A stretch of 64,000 nt of DNA from an uncultured bacterium (GTDB lineage: Bacteria > Vulcanimicrobiota > Xenobia > Xenobiales > Xenobiaceae). A program made the translations under genes and the position numbers. This document shows, in pieces, positions 35,167-44,600 of this stretch (its first letter is position 1; every line of letters begins with the position of its first letter). The notes under the pieces were generated by a model. That model was not told the origin of the DNA. It searched no databases and saw only the letters and a program-made list of their open reading frames with translations. The DNA is taken from positions 52,390 through 116,389 of the forward strand of contig CAKUBG010000005.1 in the NCBI GenBank assembly GCA_934636825.1, in the 5' to 3' direction.

Positions 35167-35475
35167 ATGCAGATTGAAGGCTTTACCCCTGAACCTTTAG
35201 CCCAGGCTGCCACTTCTTCTGCCCCTTCCAAGGCACAAGATGAAGCTAAGCTTCGTGAAGCTTGTCAGCAAATGGAAAGCGTTTTCCTCAACCAGATGCT
35301 TGCTCAGATGCGCAAATGCAGCGGTGCTGGCGAAGAAGGCGGACTTTTCGGAGGCAAGGATCAAGAAATGTTCCAAGGAATGCTCGATCAAGAGAGAGCT
35401 AAGGCTTGGTCGCAGAATGGCGGCGTAGGTCTGGCTAGCATCCTTTTCGAGCAAATGAAGGGACAACAAATGTAG
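35167..35475 (+). CDS. flgJ: FlgJ-type rod-binding protein (no muramidase domain)
   Basis: 102 residues matching the N-terminal rod-assembly domain of FlgJ: LREACQQMESVFLNQMLAQM and EMFQGMLDQERAKAWSQNGGVGLA. The C-terminal peptidoglycan hydrolase domain found in Enterobacteria is absent, as in many other phyla. It would cap and chaperone rod assembly. GGAGG is placed well for the ATG at 35167, not for the upstream in-frame start at 35155. It is the last gene of the cluster before a terminator. Confidence 0.9.
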   Translation: MQIEGFTPEPLAQAATSSAPSKAQDEAKLREACQQMESVFLNQMLAQMRKCSGAGEEGGLFGGKDQEMFQGMLDQERAKAWSQNGGVGLASILFEQMKGQQM

Positions 35476-35529
35476 CCAAAGTACGGCTTTTGCCGCTGTT
35501 AGCGTCGGAGCTTCGTATCTATTTTAAGC

Positions 35530-35577
35530 AAAATGGGCTGCGCTAAGTTGTTTGACAACTCGGCACAGCCCATTTAA
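35530..35577. terminator. terminator after the flagellar rod genes
   Basis: AAATGGGCTG / CAGCCCATTT stem with an inner GTTG/CAAC pairing and an AT-rich flank. Confidence 0.75.
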
Positions 35578-35719
35578 TTTTATACTAAGTTTACTTAAAA
35601 AGTTGAAAGGAAGAAAAGGCCTTTTGGGAAATAAAACTCCCGTCGTCAGTTGATTATTGACGCTATGTTAAAGGCGCTTTTTATCTTTTTGCTAATCCAT
35701 ATTTGAACGGAATCCTCGC

Positions 35720-36520
35720 TTGACAGACAAGAAAGTGGACATAGGGCTTCTGTGGCAGCAGTACAAAAATACTGGAGATCCAGAGCTGCAAGAGCGGTTG
35801 GTTGAATATTATCTGCCGCTTGTGAGAGGATTGGCCGCTAAAGTTTTTACCAAAATCAATTGCTCGGCCGAGATGGATGATCTTGTCAGCGACGGTTTGT
35901 TTGGGTTGCTAAGAGCCATTGAAGGTTTTGAACTCAGCCGCGGATTCAAGTTCGAAACCTATGCCGTTCCCGTAGTGCGCGGCGCCATATATAACGGTTT
36001 ACGTCGCATGGACTGGTTGCCAGAGCGCACCAGATGCAAAGCCAGAGCTTTGCAAAAAGCTATCGATAAAATTGCTTCTATGAGCGGTCGCCAGCCTACT
36101 GAAGAAGAGTTGGCTCAAGAACTAAAAATATCGGCTGGAGAAGTTTTTGATTTAATTTCTTGTTTGGGCTGTGTGTATCTTTTGTCGTTAGATCAGCCCT
36201 TAAACGCGTCTGATACTACCGAAGGTACTATTATGGATGTGGTACCTGCCGATCCTGGTTTTTCCGATCCTTCTCGCGAATTGGAATTTTCTGAAGAACG
36301 AAATTGCCTTTGTGCTGCCATAAACAAATTGGATGAACGTGAGCAATTTTTGATCAAAATGCATTATTTTAATGGCGTTACTTTTGAAAAAATTTCCCGT
36401 GCTCTGGGAGTTTCCAAGCAACGTATTTCACAAATGCATTCTCGGGCCGTTAAGCGTTTGCGTGATTCGCTTAAAGAAGAAGATATTTCCAGTGAAGCTA
36501 TGGCCGGCTTTTTTGTTTAG
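35720..36520 (+). CDS. fliA: FliA-type RNA polymerase sigma factor
   Basis: 266 residues. Region 2 (about 25-95, including DDLVSDGLFGLLRAIEGFE and FKFETYAVPVVRGAIYNGLR), region 3 (LPERTRCKARALQKAID, then PTEEELAQEL) and region 4 helix-turn-helix (VTFEKISRALGVSKQRISQM) are all present, with the size and spacing of sigma-28. Next to rod genes it most likely directs late flagellar transcription. I found no convincing sigma-28 promoter (TAAA/GCCGATAA) in the cluster's intergenic gaps. The start is TTG at 35720 with a weak CGGA site. Confidence 0.88.
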   Translation: MTDKKVDIGLLWQQYKNTGDPELQERLVEYYLPLVRGLAAKVFTKINCSAEMDDLVSDGLFGLLRAIEGFELSRGFKFETYAVPVVRGAIYNGLRRMDWLPERTRCKARALQKAIDKIASMSGRQPTEEELAQELKISAGEVFDLISCLGCVYLLSLDQPLNASDTTEGTIMDVVPADPGFSDPSRELEFSEERNCLCAAINKLDEREQFLIKMHYFNGVTFEKISRALGVSKQRISQMHSRAVKRLRDSLKEEDISSEAMAGFFV

Positions 36521-36653
36521 TTTAGTTCTGTACCGTGTTTGTAGAGGGAAAAGGCTTAGGGCGTTGAACGTTTTAAGCCATTTTTTGTGTCCGCTCGGCT
36601 TATTTTTTTTGTCGCGCCGGCGGTTAGATGAACTTTTTTTAGGAGCGTAGGTT

Positions 36654-37988
36654 ATGGCCTCCAGTAGACGTAAATCTACCGATAACGTACAGCGCAAGGC
36701 TGTGCGTCAGGTGGATGCTGAAGTGCGCGAAATATCTCTACAGGAGAAGCGCAGAAATATTTTTATCCAAATCGGAGTTTGGTTTCTGGTTATCGCCTTT
36801 TGTATGACTTCCGGCATTATGTGCTTCGCTATTGGAGGTCCTGAAGATCAAGATGGCCAAGGACAAACTCAGGGTGCCGTTGATGAAATTCAAAGTGAAA
36901 TCGATCGCTACACCAAAGAAGTTGGCACCGATGCCAGCAACGTAGAAGCTTTGGCTAACTTGGGCTATTACTGGATGCAGAAGGGCGATACCCTTTCCAC
37001 TGCCGAATCCCTCAAACAAGAAGCCAAAACCAAAGCCGCTATCGACAAAGATTTAGCCAGTAAAGGACAAACTCCGGCCGCCGATAAGGACGCCAAAAAG
37101 GAAATGTCCAGAGAAGAAGCTTACGCCAATGCGCGCACTTATCTCACTCAGGCTTTAGGCATCGACCAGAATTATTTGCTCGCCAAAAAGACTTTGGCTG
37201 ATTTGGAAATTCGTGAAAACCACGAAGATGCTGCCATCAAGTTATACCAAGACATTATTAAGTTCTGCGAGCAGCCTCTCAAACTCAACCCTGGCGACGA
37301 TGAGACTACTATTAAAACCAGTCGCAATGTACAAAAGGTTGAGGCTGAAGTTCAGTTAGCTCGTTTGTATGGTAGCAAAGCACAATACAAAGAAGCTATG
37401 CCTCTCCTGGATGATGCTGTCAAGATCGACCCAGGCAATATTGGCGCCTATCATGTCAAAGCGATAATCTCCTTTGAGAATAAAGATAACGCTGAAGGCG
37501 TAAAAGCTATGAACAACGCTATTCTTATTGCCAAGAATATGGGCGAAATGGATCAGGCTATCCAACTTTGTCTTGAGTTGGCTCAAATTCAGCTTAGCAA
37601 AAACAATGATAAGGCTGCAGCTAAAAAAGCTTACGAAGAAGCTCGCGATATGATCCCCGCTAATATGGGTGGACAAGCTGCGCAAATGCGCTCTGCCATG
37701 CAAGCTATGATCGATGAGCTCGATGGCAAGAAGCCTGCTGCCCCTGCCAAGGCTTCTTCCGCCAAGGCTGCTGCTTCCGCTACTGAAGCTACTCCTACTG
37801 AAGCTCCCGCTGCTGAGGCTACTCCTGCTGAAGCTCCCGCTGCTGAGGCTACTCCTGCTGAAGCTCCCGCTGTTGAAGCTACTCCTGCAGAAGCTCCCGC
37901 TGCCGAAGCTGCTCCTGCCGAGGCTCCCGCTACTGAAGCTGTTCCCATTGAAGCTCCCGCTTCCGAAGCTTCTGCAACCAATAATTAG
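36654..37988 (+). CDS. membrane-anchored TPR protein with Ala/Glu/Pro repeat tail
   Basis: 444 residues. A basic N-terminus precedes one transmembrane helix (about 36-61, IFIQIGVWFLVIAFCMTSGI). Residues about 75-350 contain tetratricopeptide-like repeats (for example NVEALANLGYYWMQKGD; PLLDDAVKIDPGNIGAYHVKA). The last ~75 residues are ten-residue repeats of the type EATPAEAPAA, encoded by 30-bp tandem repeats. The protein probably scaffolds complexes at the membrane. GTAGG and AGGAG precede the ATG. It lies just after fliA but is not clearly flagellar. Confidence 0.8.
   Translation: MASSRRKSTDNVQRKAVRQVDAEVREISLQEKRRNIFIQIGVWFLVIAFCMTSGIMCFAIGGPEDQDGQGQTQGAVDEIQSEIDRYTKEVGTDASNVEALANLGYYWMQKGDTLSTAESLKQEAKTKAAIDKDLASKGQTPAADKDAKKEMSREEAYANARTYLTQALGIDQNYLLAKKTLADLEIRENHEDAAIKLYQDIIKFCEQPLKLNPGDDETTIKTSRNVQKVEAEVQLARLYGSKAQYKEAMPLLDDAVKIDPGNIGAYHVKAIISFENKDNAEGVKAMNNAILIAKNMGEMDQAIQLCLELAQIQLSKNNDKAAAKKAYEEARDMIPANMGGQAAQMRSAMQAMIDELDGKKPAAPAKASSAKAAASATEATPTEAPAAEATPAEAPAAEATPAEAPAVEATPAEAPAAEAAPAEAPATEAVPIEAPASEASATNN
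37801..37980 (+). repeat. six tandem 30-bp repeats
   Basis: Units begin at 37801, 37831, 37861, 37891, 37921 and 37951, each starting A(A/G)GCTCCCGCT and encoding about EAPAAEATPA. A degenerate half unit precedes them. The first two are identical; the later ones have drifted. They form the C-terminal tail of the TPR protein, and copy number may vary between strains. Confidence 0.85.
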
Positions 37989-38006
37989 TCAAATTTGACT
38001 TATAAT

Positions 38007-38053
38007 AAGAGCCTTCGGCTACGGCTTTAATTAGCTCTAGACGGAGGCTCTTT
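38007..38053 (+). terminator. terminator after the TPR gene
   Basis: AAGAGCCT (38007-38014) pairs with AGGCTCTT (38045-38052) followed by TTT. It lies between the TPR gene and proS. Confidence 0.6.
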
Positions 38054-38100
38054 CACCTTTTAGAACATATTTGCGAGAAAGGAACTCAGAACTAAAGCAT

Positions 38101-39636
38101 ATGGCTAAAAATATTACTACCCGAGCTAAAGATTATTCTCAATGGTACCTTGATGTTATTAAAGCTGCCGAATTAGCTGACTATTCTCCGGTGCGTGGTT
38201 GCATGGTGATTCGTCCTTATGGCTATGCCATGTGGGAAGCTATTCAGCGTGATATGGATCGCCGTTTTAAAGCTACCGGCCACGTCAATGCTTATTTCCC
38301 TCTTTTAATTCCGGTGAGCTTTTTGGAAAAAGAAGCCCAGCATGTTGAGGGCTTTGCCATGGAATGTGCTGTTGTCACCCATTCTTCTTTGAAAAAAGGT
38401 GAAGACGGTCGTTTAGCAGCCAGCTCTACTTTGCCTGAACCTTTTGTGGTGCGTCCTACTTCTGAAACTATTATCGGCCATATGTACTCTCAATGGATTC
38501 AGAGCTATCGCGATTTGCCTGTATTAATTAACCAATGGGCCAATGTTATGCGTTGGGAGATGCGCACTCGTCTTTTCTTGCGCACTTCTGAGTTCTTATG
38601 GCAAGAGGGCCACACAGCTCATGAAACTGCCGAAGAAGCTGAAGAAGAAACCAAGAAAATGCTTAATGTTTATGCCAAGTTCGCTCATGATTTCTTGGCT
38701 ATGCCTGTGGTTCAGGGACGCAAAACTGAAAGCGAAAAATTCCCTGGTGCTGTAAGAACTTATGCTATTGAAGCTCTTATGCAAGATGGCAAAGCTTTAC
38801 AAGCCGGTACTTCACATTTCTTAGGTCAGAATTTTGCCAAAGCCTTCGATATTAAATACTTAGACAGAGAAAATCAGTTGCGCCATTGCTGGACTACTTC
38901 TTGGGGTGTCTCTACTCGTTTAATCGGCGGTTTGATTATGACCCACTCCGATGACGAAGGTTTGGTTTTGCCTCCTAAGGTCGCTTCTACTGTTGGCGCT
39001 GTAGTGCCTATCTATCGTTCTGATGACGAAAAAGAACAAGTTATTGCCTATTGCAAACGTTTGGTCGGTGAAATTTGTGGCCAAGAGCGTTTGGAAGCTG
39101 CTTTGGAACGTGACAAGAACAGAGAGATCGTCTCCATCTTTATCGATGACTCGGCAACACAAAAGATTGTGCTCGATTTGCGTGAAGGACGCGCTGTCGA
39201 GAAGCACTTTTATTGGGAGCAGCGCGGCGTACCTTTCCGCTTTGAAGTTGGTCCTCGCGATGTGGCTGGCGAAGCCTTTGTACTCAAAGTACGTCATGAC
39301 AACAGCAAACAATTTTGCAAGATTGCTGAAGTCAGCCATCCTTGGTTCATGGCCAAAATGGACGAAGTACAAGAAGCTATGTACCAGAAAGCCCTCAAAT
39401 ATCGTGAAGAGCGCACTGTCGACGTCAATACTTACGATGAATTAAAGGAAGCTCTTATTAAGGGCGGTTTTGTACGCTGCTGGTTCAAAGAGAATCTCGA
39501 AGCTGAAGCCAAGATCAAAGAAGAGACAAAAGCTGCCGTTCGCTGTGTTCCTTTCGAACAAACTGGTGAAACTGGTAAATGCATTTACAGTGGTGAAGAG
39601 ACTAACGAGAAAGTGCTTTTTGCTTTAGCCTACTAG
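38101..39636 (+). CDS. proS: prolyl-tRNA synthetase, archaeal/eukaryotic type
   Basis: 511 residues. It charges tRNA-Pro. Class II motifs: RTRLFLRTSEFLWQEGHTAH (motif 2) and GVSTRLIGGLIMTHSDDEGL (motif 3). There is no editing insertion between motifs 2 and 3, and the C-terminal domain carries Cys residues (CWF, RCVPF, GKC) and ends in Tyr, all marks of the archaeal/eukaryotic-type ProRS found in a subset of bacteria. The ATG at 38101 starts the family's usual N-terminus; the frame is open from a TTG at 38071. Single-gene unit with its own terminator. Confidence 0.95.
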   Translation: MAKNITTRAKDYSQWYLDVIKAAELADYSPVRGCMVIRPYGYAMWEAIQRDMDRRFKATGHVNAYFPLLIPVSFLEKEAQHVEGFAMECAVVTHSSLKKGEDGRLAASSTLPEPFVVRPTSETIIGHMYSQWIQSYRDLPVLINQWANVMRWEMRTRLFLRTSEFLWQEGHTAHETAEEAEEETKKMLNVYAKFAHDFLAMPVVQGRKTESEKFPGAVRTYAIEALMQDGKALQAGTSHFLGQNFAKAFDIKYLDRENQLRHCWTTSWGVSTRLIGGLIMTHSDDEGLVLPPKVASTVGAVVPIYRSDDEKEQVIAYCKRLVGEICGQERLEAALERDKNREIVSIFIDDSATQKIVLDLREGRAVEKHFYWEQRGVPFRFEVGPRDVAGEAFVLKVRHDNSKQFCKIAEVSHPWFMAKMDEVQEAMYQKALKYREERTVDVNTYDELKEALIKGGFVRCWFKENLEAEAKIKEETKAAVRCVPFEQTGETGKCIYSGEETNEKVLFALAY

Positions 39637-39675
39637 GCGTTAGCGTCTAACCTATTGTATCTATAGTTAATGAAA

Positions 39676-39737
39676 AGAGGCGTTGGCCGTATTTCAAGCT
39701 GCTTAGCTTGAAAGTTGTACGGTGGACGCCTTTTTTG
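39676..39737 (+). terminator. terminator after proS
   Basis: AGGCGT / ACGCCT outer stem extended by CCGTA / TACGG and an inner TTTCAAGCT / AGCTTGAAA hairpin, followed by TTTTTT. Confidence 0.85.
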
Positions 39738-40019
39738 TTGAGGCAGGAGGATTCTTGATTTCGCTAGAATTTACCCAGAAGCGTTGTGAGGCCCCTTGCT
39801 TCGGTTATAGGCATATGAGGCGCGGTCAGCGGATGGGTGGGGCGTCATCCATGGCAAAGAGAGCCGGTTGAGTCTCGTTTTGGGCGAGCGAAGTTTGTTC
39901 ACTTTCCTGAATCCCCCAGTTTTTTCGTATGGGGAATACGTCCAAAAGCCGTTGCCTTTAGGTGATGGGCTGTTCACAGTTTTTTGTAGATTAAAGGGAC
40001 GGATAGCGAGATTTCGTTT
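39738..40019 (+). other. unassigned 280-base gap with hairpins, possible structured leader
   Basis: This stretch is more GC-rich than most gaps here. It contains several small stems: GAAGC/GCTTC (39779-39803), GGATG/CATCC (39832-39850), CTCG/CGAG (near 39883-39895) and TCCCC/GGGGA (near 39913-39936). It lies directly upstream of the unknown gene at 40020. I could not match it to a known riboswitch or RNA. A minus-strand frame across it has no ribosome binding site and was not called. Confidence 0.35.
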
Positions 40020-41462
40020 ATGTTGAAAATTATCAAAAAGCAATTGCCTGTAGAACTTAATGAAGAAATGGCCTCCAACCTGAGGCAGAGCTTGCAGGCT
40101 CGTTACAATTCTTTGCTTCACAGAGTACGTTTGGAATATCTGAATCGCTTAGGTTTAGAGCCGAACTCGTGCGATTTTATGGAAGCTTTGAAGGATGCTC
40201 CTCTCATGCTGGGAGAGCTTTACTTGCCCGAAGCCGGTACGATTTTCTACATTAAAGCCAAGCGCGGTGAGGCTTTGATTCAGGCCGGAGTTATCACTAA
40301 TGACGAAACTCGCGACGTTGACGAATTTTTCAACGAAGTACGTGATATTTTAGCCGGTATTTGCGACAACTTGCCTTCTTGGCAACTCAGCACCGACTTG
40401 CTTCCTTTGGAAATTGAAGATGCTGAAGTCGATCCCAATCCTGCTACCGAAGAGCAATTAGCTGCAGCCAAGATGCTTATGGATCGCGAATCCCGTCAGC
40501 TTTTGGAGCAGATCAAAGATGCTGGCTCGATCTTTTTAAACAAAATCGAGTGTCCCGATCGCGACCTCTTGGAGAGACGTATCCATAACTTCAAAGATTT
40601 AGGTCTTTTGAATATGGATTACGCTGTACTTTGTCATCGCACCGGTCAGCAAATATTGCGTGTAGCAGATAAGGCCACCATTGATGAGAGTTCCCAGAAA
40701 GCCTTTAAGTGCTTTATTTGTGGCAGCCCTCTTTCTGATGAAATTATTGAAGAAGTATTGGCTTGCACTGACAGCGGTGTAAATATGCTTAGCGATCGCA
40801 CTTGGTTGCTCATTTTGGTGCGTGGCATCCTGGCCGAATTGGGTATTCCCGGTAGCGCCATGAAGATTTATCGCAGCCAGAATTTGCCTGTCCAAATCTT
40901 CCTCTCTATTAACGGTTTGCGCTATCTCTTGGTTCTGTGCACCGATCCCATGACCTTGGATCAGGCTTATCTAGTAGGCGCCCACTTGGCTGCTTACAAG
41001 CTGGACAGCGCAATTATTATTTCTACCGAAAAAATTACTACTCTTATGCGCTCTCATTTGGAGCAAACCAATCCTCAGGCCAAGTTTGAGTTCTTGGACA
41101 GAATGGAAGAGCTTAGCGCTCGTTTGCAGCGCATAATTATCGATCAGCAGCGCGATTTCCTCAGTAAGCAGCTTGAGGATATGGTTTCCCTTACCAAAGT
41201 TGATATTTCTCCTTTGGTTTTGCAGCGCATGCTCCCTATTCCCGAAAATTTAAAGGACGTAGTTGTCAAAGAAGAACCCGCTGTAACTTCGGCTCCTGCT
41301 GAGATTCACATTAGTGAATCCAAGGATGTCGAGAAAACAGAAGTTGCCAACCAGGCTCCCGCTGCACCGGAAGTAGCAGTTGAGGCCGTTGCCGAGCCCG
41401 TTTCTGAGAATGTAGTTTTGGAGATACCTTCTAAGGGCGGCAAGAAAGGCAAAAAGCATTAG
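40020..41462 (+). CDS. unknown 480-residue protein
   Basis: Not recognised. Residues 1-215 are helical and acidic. A CFICG motif (residues about 237-241) could bind metal with other Cys. A following segment (QIFLSINGLRYLLVLCTDPM ... AAYKLDSAIIISTEKIT) has the alternating strand-helix character of restriction-endonuclease-like or Rossmann folds, but no catalytic set can be named. The last ~60 residues are Pro/Glu/Val-rich and end in a Lys-rich tail (GGKKGKKH). There is no signal peptide or membrane helix, so it should be cytoplasmic. It stands alone after a long, possibly structured leader. No strong ribosome binding site was found. Confidence 0.7.
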   Translation: MLKIIKKQLPVELNEEMASNLRQSLQARYNSLLHRVRLEYLNRLGLEPNSCDFMEALKDAPLMLGELYLPEAGTIFYIKAKRGEALIQAGVITNDETRDVDEFFNEVRDILAGICDNLPSWQLSTDLLPLEIEDAEVDPNPATEEQLAAAKMLMDRESRQLLEQIKDAGSIFLNKIECPDRDLLERRIHNFKDLGLLNMDYAVLCHRTGQQILRVADKATIDESSQKAFKCFICGSPLSDEIIEEVLACTDSGVNMLSDRTWLLILVRGILAELGIPGSAMKIYRSQNLPVQIFLSINGLRYLLVLCTDPMTLDQAYLVGAHLAAYKLDSAIIISTEKITTLMRSHLEQTNPQAKFEFLDRMEELSARLQRIIIDQQRDFLSKQLEDMVSLTKVDISPLVLQRMLPIPENLKDVVVKEEPAVTSAPAEIHISESKDVEKTEVANQAPAAPEVAVEAVAEPVSENVVLEIPSKGGKKGKKH

Positions 41463-41610
41463 GCTGTCTAGGCATTGTCGATATGGGGGGAAAATTGCAG
41501 GGGCTCTTCCGTTACTTTTATGAGTATCGGTGGGCTCTTGTGCTTTTTTATGGTTCTGTTGGGAAGTTCGTTCTTTAGCAAATTGATTATTTTTTTTAGA
41601 GGTGAACTTT

Positions 41611-44600
41611 ATGAAAGCAGTGATTATGGCCGGTGGTGAAGGTACTCGCTTGCGTCCTTTGACAGTAAGCAGACCTAAGCCTATGGTTCCTGTATGTAAC
41701 CGCCCGGTTATGGAATATACCTTAGACTTGCTCAAGCGCTACGGAATCGATACGGTTGTAGTTACTTTGCACTATAAAGCTGAAGATATTATTTCTTACT
41801 TCGGCGATGGAACTGACTTCGGCCTTAAAATTGTTTACTCTATCGAGAGTTCCCCTATGGGCACTGCTGGTAGTGTCAAGCAAATTCAAGATACTGTTGG
41901 AGACGATACTTTTTTAGTAATTAGCGGTGATGGCTTAACCGATATAGACTTAGGACGAGCTGTCGCTTTTCATAAAGAAAAGAGATCTACAGCTACCCTG
42001 GTATTAATGCGAGTTAATAACCCCTTAGAGTACGGAGTAGTTATCACTAACGAAAATAATGCTATCGAACGCTTTTTAGAAAAGCCTTCCTGGGGTGAAG
42101 TATTCTCTGATCAAGTCAATACCGGCATCTATATATTGGAGCCTGAAATTTTTAACTTGATGGAGAAGGGGCGCAGCTACGATTTCTCTCGTGATATATT
42201 CCCCAAACTTTTAGAGCAGAAAAAAGGCTTATACGGCTATGTGGCCGGAGGCTACTGGTGTGATATTGGTGATATTGACCACTATGCTAGCGCCCACCGT
42301 GATATGTTTGACGGAAAAGTGCTTCAGGAAATGGTCGGTACCCAGCGTACTCCCGGTGTGTGGATTGGCGAAGGTACCAAAATAGATCCTACGGCTGTTT
42401 TAGAAGCACCTTTGATGATTGGTCGCAACTGTCGTATTGGTGCCCATACCTACATTTCTTCTTATACTTGTATTGGTGACAATTGCATTATCGAAGAAGA
42501 TGTCAATTTGCAGCGCGATATTATTTTTAATAATGTCTTTATTGGCAGCAAGAGCAATTGCGTGGGAGCGATTATCTGTCGTCAGTGCACTATAAAATCA
42601 GGGGTTACTTTAAATGACAGTTCCGTTATCGGTGAAAATGTCTTTATCGGTCGCGGAGCTACGGTGCGCAACCAAATTTCAATTTGGCCGGATAAGAATA
42701 TCCCTGATGGTTCCACTATTTCTGAAAACTTAGTTTGGGGTAAGAAAAACTCTGAAACTCTCTTCGGTCGCGATAGTATTACCGGTTTGGGCAATTTGGA
42801 AATCACTCCCGAATTTGCTATGAAATTGGGGGCTGCTTTCGGTACGTCTTTGCCTAAGGGCTCTACAGTGACCGTTTCTCGCGATTCACGTCCCGTTAGC
42901 CGTTTGATCAACCGTGCTATTATTAGTGGTCTAAGCTCTGTAGGTGTCAATATCCTCGATTTGCGCCTTTTGCCTGCTGCTGTCAGCCGCTATATTGTCA
43001 GTGTCACCAAAGCTGTTGGTGGTATCCATACTCGCGTATATCGCGATGAGTCACGCTTAGTAGAAATTGAATTCTTCGATGAATCAGGTATCAATATTGA
43101 CAAAATCCGCCAGCGCAAAGTAGAAAACTCCTTTGTGCGCCAAGACTTCCGTCGTACCGATGTCGATGAAGTTGGTATTATCAGCTATTTGGATACTAGT
43201 ATTGATAAATATATTGAAGGATTTATCAGCCACTTAGATACCAAGAGTATAAAAGAGGCCAATTTTAAAGTCGTTATTGACTACTCTTATGGTACGGCTT
43301 GCCAAGTTTTGCCTTTCATTCTCAACCGTTTGGGTGTAGAAACCGTATCTATCAATGCCTATGTAGACTATGACAAAGCTAGAGAAGCGCAAGAAAAGAA
43401 AGATGAAGCTTTGCGCCAGCTTTCCAATATTGTTAAGCCTATTGGAGCCAACTTGGGCATTATCATGGATGCCGACGCCGAGCGTATCTACTTAGTAGAT
43501 GAAGAGGGCACAGCTATAAAAGGTACTAACTTGCTGGCTTTGGTAGCTCTTATGGTTTTCAGACGTAATAAAGATGCTTTGGTCGCTGTGCCTATCAGTG
43601 TGCCTGGCATTATGGAAAAATTGGCCCAACAGCAGCATGGCAAAATTATCCGCACCAAAACGGATTATCGCTCTATTATGCACAGTGCAGTAGTCAGTGA
43701 AGGGCGTATTGCCTTGGCCGGTACCTCTTCCGGAGCTTTTGTTTTTCCCAAATTCTCTCCCGGTTTTGATGCTATGTTCCTTTTGGCTCAAATGCTGGAA
43801 ATGATGGCTTTCGATAAGCGTAAGCTTTCCGAAATAGCTAAGGCTATTCCGCCTCACTATTCACTTTCCGGCAGTGTTGAATGCAATTGGTCGGAAAAAG
43901 CTAAGGTTATGCGCCTTTTAGTAGAGCGTTATCGTGACGAAAAGTTGGAACTTTTAGACGGTGTGCGTATCGATTTTGATGATGATTCCTCTATTTTGAT
44001 GGTGCCTCATCCTTCTTTGGCTCGCATTAACGTTTGGACTGACGCTTCTTCTAAAGAAAGAGCTAAAGCTCTTATGGAGCGGGCTCGCTTTGTTATTCCT
44101 CAATTGGCTAGCGCCGATGAAAATGCTGTGAAAATGGAGCGGCAAGAGGACGATCAGCACAAAATGATTAGTCCTACTACTAATATTTCGGAGGAAAGAG
44201 CTTTCCATTTTTGGATACCCGGACGCTACTTAGGAGTGCAAGTGCGCAGCTTGCGCAGTTTCGTTGATGTTTTACATTATATAGAAACTGCTTCTTTGGA
44301 ATATCACATGGAACGCAACGATTTTGCTAATTGGCTCAGAACTGAACTGGGGCGTTATTTAGTCGCTTTGGATTTGGAGCAAATAAGCAAAGCTCGCTAT
44401 AAAGGAGAAGAATTACGCCGCCATATTTTGGAGTGTTTCGGAGAAGCTACTTCTTCAAGTTCTGCGACTGAGCAAGCAGAAGGCGACGAATTGGAAGAAG
44501 CCCATTTAAAAATAGATGATGCTCCGGCAGTAAAAACTATAGGAGGCATTAAGTTCGCCCCGCACTATCAGAGCGATGACAATGAAGTTGCCGACTCTAC

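Noticed and set aside
37631..37981. Antisense frame rich in Ala/Gly opposite the TPR repeat tail
   Set aside because: A shadow produced by the 30-bp tandem repeats.
39771..40121. Minus-strand open frame of 116 codons upstream of the unknown gene at 40020
   Set aside because: No ribosome binding site, overlaps the coding start of the plus-strand gene, and the translation looks like noncoding sequence.
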